Positions 55,969 through 64,000 of a stretch of 64,000 nucleotides of DNA are shown here, piece by piece. The translations under genes were made by a program, and so were the position numbers. Under the pieces are notes generated by a model. The model was not told the DNA's origin. It worked only from the letters and a program-made list of their open reading frames with translations, and made no database searches. Source of the stretch: Acidimicrobiia bacterium (GTDB lineage Bacteria > Actinomycetota > Acidimicrobiia > Acidimicrobiales > MedAcidi-G1); the NCBI GenBank assembly GCA_012959995.1, contig DUCC01000010.1:1-64000 (forward strand). Reading direction: 5' to 3'. Numbering within the stretch: the first letter of the stretch is position 1; each line of letters begins with the position of its first letter.

Positions 55969-55990
55969 CTCCCACCCACTAGGTTCAACC
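55969..55990 (+). promoter_or_regulatory. glpX promoter element
   Basis: CTCCCACCCACTAGGTT and CAACC are nearly identical to the sequence before the small ORF at 50532. TAGGTT (55980-55985) would be the -10, seven bases before the ATG of glpX. Confidence 0.5.
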
Positions 55991-55992
55991 TT

Positions 55993-56985
55993 ATGAACGA
56001 AAATCTAGAATTTGATGACCGCAATCTCGCCCTCGAACTGGTGCGAGTAACCGAAGCCGCTGCCCTCGCGGCCTCCCGCTGGATGGGGCGAGGCGACAAA
56101 GAAGGCGCCGACAAAGCCGCCGTAGACGCCATGCGGGACGTACTCAGCGACGTCAACATGGACGGCTTGGTCATCATCGGCGAAGGCGAAAAAGACGAAG
56201 CGCCCATGCTTTTTAACGGCGAAAAAGTAGGAAACGGCTCTTCCCCCGCCACCGACATCGCCGTAGATCCTATCGACGGCACCACCCTCACCTCGCTAGG
56301 CCGCGGCAACGCCGTAGCGGTCATCGCCATAAGCCCACGAGGCACCATGTTTGACCCCGGGCCTTGTGTTTACATGGAAAAAATAGCGGCCGGACCCGAC
56401 TGCGTGGGCGTCATTGACATCACCAAAAGCCCTACCGAAAACCTGCACGCAGTAGCAACCGCCAAAGGCGAATCAGTAAACGACATCACTGCCGTCATTT
56501 TGGACCGCGATCGCCACCACGACCTAATAAGCGAAGTCCGAGCCGCCGGCGCCCGCATACGCCTCATCCCCGACGGCGACGTAGCCGGGGCAATCTCAAC
56601 CGCATGGGCCGACAGTGGCGCCGACGTGCTGTTCGGAATCGGCGGCACCCCAGAAGGCGTTATCACCGCCGCCGCACTCAAATGCATGGGTGGCGTAATG
56701 GAAGGCCGCCTCTGGCCCCGCAACGACAAAGAACGCAACGCCGCCCTAGACCTAAATTACGACCTTGAAAAAGTACTCACCATCGATGACCTGGTATCAG
56801 GCGACAACTGCTTCTTCGCCGCCACCGGCATTACCGACGGCGAACTACTAAAAGGCGTGCACTACTCATCAGGAAAAGTACATACCCAAACTTTAGTCAT
56901 GCGCTCGCTCTCTGGAACAGTCCGGCTTATCTCAGCCAGCCACAACAGCGAAAAATTAGATGCCCACACCGACGGCCCCGCATAA
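55993..56985 (+). CDS. glpX: Fructose-1,6-bisphosphatase class II
   Basis: The 330-residue protein shows [11 protein letters not shown] near residue 55 and the metal-binding [12 protein letters not shown] near 84, both GlpX hallmarks. It removes phosphate from fructose-1,6-bisphosphate in gluconeogenesis. ATG 55993 is chosen because the promoter element ends just before it. A longer frame starts 36 bases upstream inside that element. Convergent with atpC. Confidence 0.95.
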   Translation: MNENLEFDDRNLALELVRVTEAAALAASRWMGRGDKEGADKAAVDAMRDVLSDVNMDGLVIIGEGEKDEAPMLFNGEKVGNGSSPATDIAVDPIDGTTLTSLGRGNAVAVIAISPRGTMFDPGPCVYMEKIAAGPDCVGVIDITKSPTENLHAVATAKGESVNDITAVILDRDRHHDLISEVRAAGARIRLIPDGDVAGAISTAWADSGADVLFGIGGTPEGVITAAALKCMGGVMEGRLWPRNDKERNAALDLNYDLEKVLTIDDLVSGDNCFFAATGITDGELLKGVHYSSGKVHTQTLVMRSLSGTVRLISASHNSEKLDAHTDGPA

Positions 56986-57003
56986 GGACCAAAAAACGGT
57001 TCG

Positions 57004-57405
57004 TTACGCCTGTTCAGCGCCCGCTACAGCAAGCCGCAGCTCCGCACGACCCAAAGCACCCGCCGCGTCTTGGTCTTCGCTGTCGGCCGTTAAGGCCGCT
57101 TCAGCGTTATCTTTAGCGGTCTGTGCACGAGCCACATCAATCTCAGTAGCCTCTTCAGACACATCAGACAAAATGCTGATCTTGGTGCCCGCTACTTGAA
57201 CAAACCCTTGATGGACCGCAAAAGCATCACGGCCCCCATCGGGACGAATAACCTCCACTGACCACACCGCCAACACGCCAATAAATGGCACGTGCCCGGG
57301 CTGGAAAGCGATATCGCCGCCTTCTACGGTGCGCGCTACCAGCATCTCGGCTTCGCCGCTATAGGTAATGGCCTCCGGAGAAACCAGTTCAACCTGAAAG
57401 GTCAT
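57004..57405 (-). CDS. atpC: ATP synthase epsilon subunit
   Basis: The 133-residue protein has the epsilon beta-barrel (FQVELVSPEAITYSGEAEMLVART) and a short helical end. It couples rotation and limits ATP hydrolysis. ATG 57405 lies seven bases after the atpD stop. The longer frame overlapping atpD is not real. Last gene of the operon. Confidence 0.93.
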   Translation of the reverse strand: MTFQVELVSPEAITYSGEAEMLVARTVEGGDIAFQPGHVPFIGVLAVWSVEVIRPDGGRDAFAVHQGFVQVAGTKISILSDVSEEATEIDVARAQTAKDNAEAALTADSEDQDAAGALGRAELRLAVAGAEQA

Positions 57406-57412
57406 AACTGCG

Positions 57413-59796
<2,384 letters not shown>

Positions 59797-59800
59797 CAGC

Positions 59801-59849
59801 CGCCCCTAACGTAAGGGCGCCCAGAGACCCCACGGCAAAACCGAGGGTC
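59801..59849 (-). promoter_or_regulatory. Two hairpins between atpA and atpG
   Basis: On the minus strand an 8-bp stem GACCC-CGG with CCG-GGGTC (59849-59826) and a second stem CGCCC with GGGCG (59819-59801) lie between the atpA stop and the atpG start. They could set relative amounts of subunits by RNA processing. No U tract is present. Confidence 0.35.
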
Positions 59850-59880
59850 TTCAAAGCGCAGAAAGAACGAGACATCAAGA

Positions 59881-61500
59881 TCACTCGTTGCCTGCCGAAA
59901 TGTCTTCTTCAGGCAAAGTAGTGTCGGCATCAACAATGTGCGAATCGGTGTCAATGTGTTCTGCATCAGGAGCATCGTCGCTGCTCTGCGAACCAGTGAA
60001 CTGTTCAGCAAAAGCGGCGATAGCAGCATCAAATGCTTCTTCGTCAGCAATTTTACCGGTTTCTTTAATGCTGGCCAGGCTGCCTGCTTCACGAGTACGG
60101 AACCATTCCAACAACTCGGCTTCGAAACGGGTGACGTCCGCTACTTCGATGCCATCAAGGTGACCCCGGGTACCGGCCCACAGCGAAACGGTTTGTTCTT
60201 CCATCAAAAGTGGAGAGTTCAAATCTTGCTTCAACAATTCCACCAAGCGGTAACCACGGTCAAGTTGCGATTGCGATACGGCATCCAGGTCAGAACCGAA
60301 CGCTGCGAAAGACTCCAACTCACGGAACTGCTGCAAGTCAGACTTGAGCGTACCTACGGCGCCTTTCATGGCTTTGGTTTGGGCGGCAGAACCCACGCGA
60401 GATACGGAAATACCCACATCTACAGCAGGACGTACCCCAGATTTGAACAGATCGTCTTGCAAGAAGATCTGGCCATCAGTAATGGAAATCACGTTGGTAG
60501 GGATGAAAGCCGAAACGTCGCCCGCTTTGGTCTCGATAATGGGCAAAGCGGTCATCGAACCGGCACCCAAATCGTCGCTCAACTTGGCGGAGCGTTCCAA
60601 CAAACGGCTGTGCAAGTAGAAAACATCGCCGGGGTAAGCCTCACGGCCCGGAGGACGACGAAGCAACAACGACATTTGTCGGTAAGCCTCAGCTTGTTTA
60701 GAAAGGTCATCGTAAACCGCTAAAGCGTGCTGGCCTTGGTCCATCCAGTGTTGCCCAATGGCGCAACCGGCGTAAGGAGCCAAGTACTTGAACGGTGCGG
60801 GTTCAGAGGCCGGAGCCATCACTACCACCGTGTATTCCATAGCACCATGAGCCTCAAGAACGGCCACGGTTTGCGCAACCGTAGAAGCCTTTTGGCCAAT
60901 AGCTACATAAACGCACTTCACGCCTTGACCAGCCTGGTTAATGATGGTGTCAATAGCAATAGTGGTTTTACCAGTTTTACGGTCACCAATGATCAACTCA
61001 CGCTGACCACGCCCAATAGGGATCAAAGAGTCAATGGCTTTAATACCGGTCTGCATTGGTTCGTGCACCGGCTTACGACCCATAATGCCGGGAGCTTGGA
61101 GTTCCATGCGGCGTTGTTCAACATTGACCAACGGGCCCTTTCCGTCGATGGGTTCGCCCAAAGCGTTTACCACACGACCCAACATGCCGTCGCCCACGGG
61201 CAGCGCCAAAATGTCGCCGGTGGCCCGTACTGCTTGGCCCTCTTCGATGTCGTTTACCTCACCAAGGACCACCGCACCGATGGACCCTTCGTCAAGGTTA
61301 AGGGCAAGCCCAAAAGTGCCGCTCTCAAATTGGAGCAACTCGTTAACCGCTGCGCCGGGAAGACCCGATACACGAGCGATACCATCACCTACGGAAATTA
61401 CCCGCCCCACCTGGGATTGTTCCAGGCTTGGTTGGAAACCTTCAAGGTTTTTCTGGATAGCGGAGGCAATGTCCGCCGTGTTGATCGTCAGTTCAGCCAT
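59881..61500 (-). CDS. atpA: ATP synthase alpha subunit
   Basis: The 539-residue protein has Walker [14 protein letters not shown] near residue 170 and the F1-alpha signature region. The C-terminal 30 residues are an acidic tail not found in short forms. It forms the non-catalytic sites of F1. Confidence 0.98.
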   Translation of the reverse strand: MAELTINTADIASAIQKNLEGFQPSLEQSQVGRVISVGDGIARVSGLPGAAVNELLQFESGTFGLALNLDEGSIGAVVLGEVNDIEEGQAVRATGDILALPVGDGMLGRVVNALGEPIDGKGPLVNVEQRRMELQAPGIMGRKPVHEPMQTGIKAIDSLIPIGRGQRELIIGDRKTGKTTIAIDTIINQAGQGVKCVYVAIGQKASTVAQTVAVLEAHGAMEYTVVVMAPASEPAPFKYLAPYAGCAIGQHWMDQGQHALAVYDDLSKQAEAYRQMSLLLRRPPGREAYPGDVFYLHSRLLERSAKLSDDLGAGSMTALPIIETKAGDVSAFIPTNVISITDGQIFLQDDLFKSGVRPAVDVGISVSRVGSAAQTKAMKGAVGTLKSDLQQFRELESFAAFGSDLDAVSQSQLDRGYRLVELLKQDLNSPLLMEEQTVSLWAGTRGHLDGIEVADVTRFEAELLEWFRTREAGSLASIKETGKIADEEAFDAAIAAFAEQFTGSQSSDDAPDAEHIDTDSHIVDADTTLPEEDISAGNE

Positions 61501-61530
61501 TTTTCTCTCTCGTCTCTGATAGCTCGCCGG

Positions 61531-62061
61531 TTAGCGAAAGCTCTCACGAAGCTGGTTTAGGCGGCGTCGCACGCTGCCATCGATTATGTCGTCGCCGATT
61601 TCGGTGATTACCCCGCCCAAAACAGTTGGGTCAATAACCACTTTAATTTCGACGTCTTTGCCGGAAGAGGTTTTAATAGCCTCTGCCAAGCGTTGGCGTT
61701 GGTCGTCCGAAAGGTCGACCGCTGAACGCACGGTGGCGACAGCTTTATTGCGTGATGCGGCACTGCGTTCAATAAAGGCATCCACGATGGCGGGGAGGTC
61801 GGCGGCGCGGCCGGCTCCTACCACGAGGGATACCAACGCTGACGTAGTTGCTGTGGCTTGACCACTCAGGAGGTTTTCAACCACCTGGAGGCGTCGACCA
61901 GCGGGCACGTTTCCGTCAGCGAGCGTTGAACGCAGTTCGTCGTTGGACCGGATTGCCTGAGCAAAACCGAACAGTTCGTCTTCGACAACGGCAAGGTTTC
62001 CCTCTGCCGCCGCTACCGCGAACAAGGCTTCGGCGTAGCCGGCCACCTGGGGGTTAGCCAT
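61531..62061 (-). CDS. atpH: ATP synthase delta subunit
   Basis: The 176-residue stalk subunit shows the N-terminal GYAEALFAVAAAEGNL and the C-terminal VIDPTVLGGVITEIGDDIIDGSVRRRL, the standard OSCP/delta signature. It joins F1 to the peripheral stalk. It overlaps the end of atpF by eight bases. Confidence 0.96.
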   Translation of the reverse strand: MANPQVAGYAEALFAVAAAEGNLAVVEDELFGFAQAIRSNDELRSTLADGNVPAGRRLQVVENLLSGQATATTSALVSLVVGAGRAADLPAIVDAFIERSAASRNKAVATVRSAVDLSDDQRQRLAEAIKTSSGKDVEIKVVIDPTVLGGVITEIGDDIIDGSVRRRLNQLRESFR

Positions 62062-62764
62062 TGTTTCCGGCCACCTCGTCGATGTAAGCGTCGATCAGGC
62101 TGCCGTGCACTTCAGCGTTCAAGCTGGACTGCACTACCCGTTCGGCTGCACCCAAAGCGATGCCGGCCACTTCGGCCCGCAAGTCGGCTATGGCTTGCTG
62201 ACGTGAAGATTCCACGTCGGCAGCAGCGCGTTCACGCATTTCAGCAATAGAAGCTTCGGCTTGGACAGCCAAGTCAGCTTTAAGCTGATCAGCGGTTACC
62301 CGTGCTTCGTTGATGATGCGTGAAGACTCAGCTTTAGCGTCGGCCAACTGTGCTTCGTAATCGGTTTTTACCGATTGGGCATCAGTCTTGGCTTGTTCTG
62401 CAGCGTCAAGATCATCACGAATCTTGTCGGCCCGGGCATCCATAGCGCCTTTAACAGCGGGGAAGCCTTTCTTTACCATGATGACAAACAAGATCAAAAA
62501 GGCAGAACCGCCCCAGATGATTTCGTTTACTTCAGGGATAATGGGGCTTGGCGCTTCGAAGCACTTTTCGAGGGCGCTTTGCACGGCCTCGTCATGAGCG
62601 GCGTGTACAACGTCGCCATGGGCTTCTTCGATTGCCTCGGTGAACAGTTCGGCCATGCAGCCACCCACTGATTCGCCCGACGCAGAGGCCGGTCCGGACA
62701 AGGCCACAAGGCCCAGCACGGCAAGAAGCGGGGCCACCAGTAGGCGGTTCCGTAATTTGCTCAT
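62054..62764 (-). CDS. atpF: ATP synthase b subunit with long N-terminal extracytoplasmic part
   Basis: The 236-residue protein is about 75 residues longer than model b subunits. The first 28 residues look like a signal peptide (LLVAPLLAVLGLVALSGPASA), then about 50 residues with Cys36 and Cys68 precede the membrane segment at about 82-98 (IIWGGSAFLILFVIMVKKG). The rest is the usual long helix that forms the outer stalk. The extra part would be outside the cell, possibly with a disulfide. Confidence 0.9.
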   Translation of the reverse strand: MSKLRNRLLVAPLLAVLGLVALSGPASASGESVGGCMAELFTEAIEEAHGDVVHAAHDEAVQSALEKCFEAPSPIIPEVNEIIWGGSAFLILFVIMVKKGFPAVKGAMDARADKIRDDLDAAEQAKTDAQSVKTDYEAQLADAKAESSRIINEARVTADQLKADLAVQAEASIAEMRERAAADVESSRQQAIADLRAEVAGIALGAAERVVQSSLNAEVHGSLIDAYIDEVAGNNG

Positions 62765-62794
62765 TGGTTTACTCTCTCTCGTCGTCGACGATGC

Positions 62795-63106
<312 letters not shown>

Positions 63107-63138
63107 TTATTAATATTGATCTTTTACTTCGTTGCGCC

Positions 63139-63906
63139 CTAGTGAGCAGGGTGCAGCGAACCGCCGATGTATACAGCAGTAAGAATGGTGAAGATGAAGG
63201 CCTGCAAGACCGACACCAAGATTTCAAAGCCGGTCATCATGACCAGCATGGCAAAGGGGGCCGCCGCACCAATATAGGTGGCGTCCCACAGGGCCGTAGA
63301 AAGAACGGCGAAGGTCACCAACAAAAGGTGGCCGGCCACCATGTTGGCCCAAAGCCGGATAGCCAACGAGAAAGGCCGCACCACAAAAGTGGAGACCAAT
63401 TCGATGGGAGTAACGATGAGGTAAAGCGCCTTGGGCACGCCCGGAGGGAAAAGTGAGTTCTTGAGGTAGCCACCCAACCCTTGAGACTTAATACCCACCA
63501 CGTTGTAAATAACCCAAACCACTAACGCCAAAGTGATGGGTACCGCCATGCGACTGTTGGCGGGAAACTGAATACCAGGAATAACTTCGAAAATGTTAGA
63601 AAATAAGATGAAGAAAAACATGGTGGTCAAGAAAGGCATAAACTTTTTGCCTTCTGGGCCGATGGTTTCCATCACCACAGATTCTTCAATGAAATTAATG
63701 CCTGACTCAGCAACGTGCTGCATGCCAGCGGGAACCATTGATGTTTGCTTGCGGCCCGCCACCAAAAAGATGAGCAAGGTAAGAATTACCGCAGCAAAGT
63801 AAATGAGTACCGATTTGTTGATGGCGTAAAAGGTGCCATTAAAGAAAATGTCGGGCCACTCAAAGAGATGACTGACTGGTGGGAAGTCGAGTGCGAGCAC
63901 GTTCAC
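63139..63906 (-). CDS. atpB: ATP synthase a subunit
   Basis: The 255-residue membrane subunit has the essential Arg in SLAIRLWANMVAGHLLL near residue 185 and a C-terminal FEILVSVLQAFIFTILTAVYIG. It forms the proton half-channels. The GTG start has GGAG upstream that overlaps the end of the next gene. Confidence 0.96.
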   Translation of the reverse strand: MNVLALDFPPVSHLFEWPDIFFNGTFYAINKSVLIYFAAVILTLLIFLVAGRKQTSMVPAGMQHVAESGINFIEESVVMETIGPEGKKFMPFLTTMFFFILFSNIFEVIPGIQFPANSRMAVPITLALVVWVIYNVVGIKSQGLGGYLKNSLFPPGVPKALYLIVTPIELVSTFVVRPFSLAIRLWANMVAGHLLLVTFAVLSTALWDATYIGAAAPFAMLVMMTGFEILVSVLQAFIFTILTAVYIGGSLHPAH

Positions 63907-63914
63907 TTTTGGTG

Positions 63915-64000
63915 CTACTCCTGAGGCTTAAGGTCGGTGGGTGCCAACCCGGGGAAAGCCAGCGACGCCGCAACGTGCTTGGTCTCCCAGGTAAGCAAAC
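63915..64000 (-). CDS. C-terminal end of the gene upstream of atpB, unidentified
   Basis: Only the last 28 codons are in the window, ending TKHVAASLAFPGLAPTDLKPQE and TAG. The frame is the one of three with a natural protein-like composition and it ends nine bases before the atpB start. In this place many actinobacteria have atpI or a small membrane protein, but nothing can be confirmed from this fragment. Confidence 0.5.
   Translation of the reverse strand, partial: LLTWETKHVAASLAFPGLAPTDLKPQE

Overview
The window reads as a continuous piece of chromosome from an actinobacterium. I think the class Acidimicrobiia is most likely. The supports are a WhiB-type regulator, a PASTA-domain Ser/Thr kinase, a CtpE-like P-type ATPase, a MurA with Asp in place of the usual active-site Cys, a mycothiol-type nitroreductase-like thiol protein, and many genes that appear to be transcribed without a leader. 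The class is inferred, not proven. No rRNA, tRNA, CRISPR array or complete insertion sequence was seen, and no stretch longer than about 300 bases lacks a gene or a recognisable element.

Layout. 1-10.3 kb (mostly minus strand): a sulfur-related MBL hydrolase and rhodanese pair, leuA behind a Leu-rich leader peptide, a short serA, an S9 peptidase, an aminotransferase, a lipoprotein, a hemolysin III protein, and a coupled azlD/azlC/phosphatase/thioesterase group. 10.4-14.3 kb (plus): a sulfur assimilation operon of APS reductase, two siroheme genes and a siroheme sulfite/nitrite reductase. 14.4-23.2 kb: an MBL hydrolase, P450, SDR, CoA-transferase, Nudix, P-type ATPase and glutamate dehydrogenase. 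23.2-26.8 kb: whiB with a Fur/Zur-like site, a second CoA-transferase, a peroxiredoxin gene with an in-frame UGA, and a thiolase. 26.8-32.8 kb: the ilvB-ilvN-ilvC operon, with a Val-rich leader peptide, and ilvD, flanking two tandem NTF2-like genes. 32.8-44.8 kb: a MATE pump, gatCAB, a pknB-like kinase, ligA, mnmA and a cysteine desulfurase. 44.8-50.7 kb: a patchy accessory stretch with REP-like palindromes, a decayed AIM24 gene, an AT-rich DUF3089 lipoprotein gene and an excisionase-like fragment, followed by rhomboid, enoyl-CoA hydratase and NifU-like genes. 50.7-57 kb: murA, a transporter, a desaturase and glpX. 57-64 kb: the F1Fo ATP synthase operon.

The most notable item is the gene at 24915-25382 (minus). 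It encodes a full-length Bcp/PrxQ-type peroxiredoxin whose peroxidatic Cys codon is UGA. A hairpin directly downstream fits a bacterial SECIS element, and the protein contains no Cys at all. It is best explained as a selenoprotein, a one-selenocysteine peroxiredoxin, which standard gene callers would cut to a fragment. Two further hidden features are leader-peptide attenuators in front of leuA (four Leu codons) and ilvB (four Val codons), which link branched-chain amino acid supply to expression. A third pattern is a -10-like hexamer 5-8 bases upstream of the start codon at about twenty genes, which implies widespread leaderless transcription.
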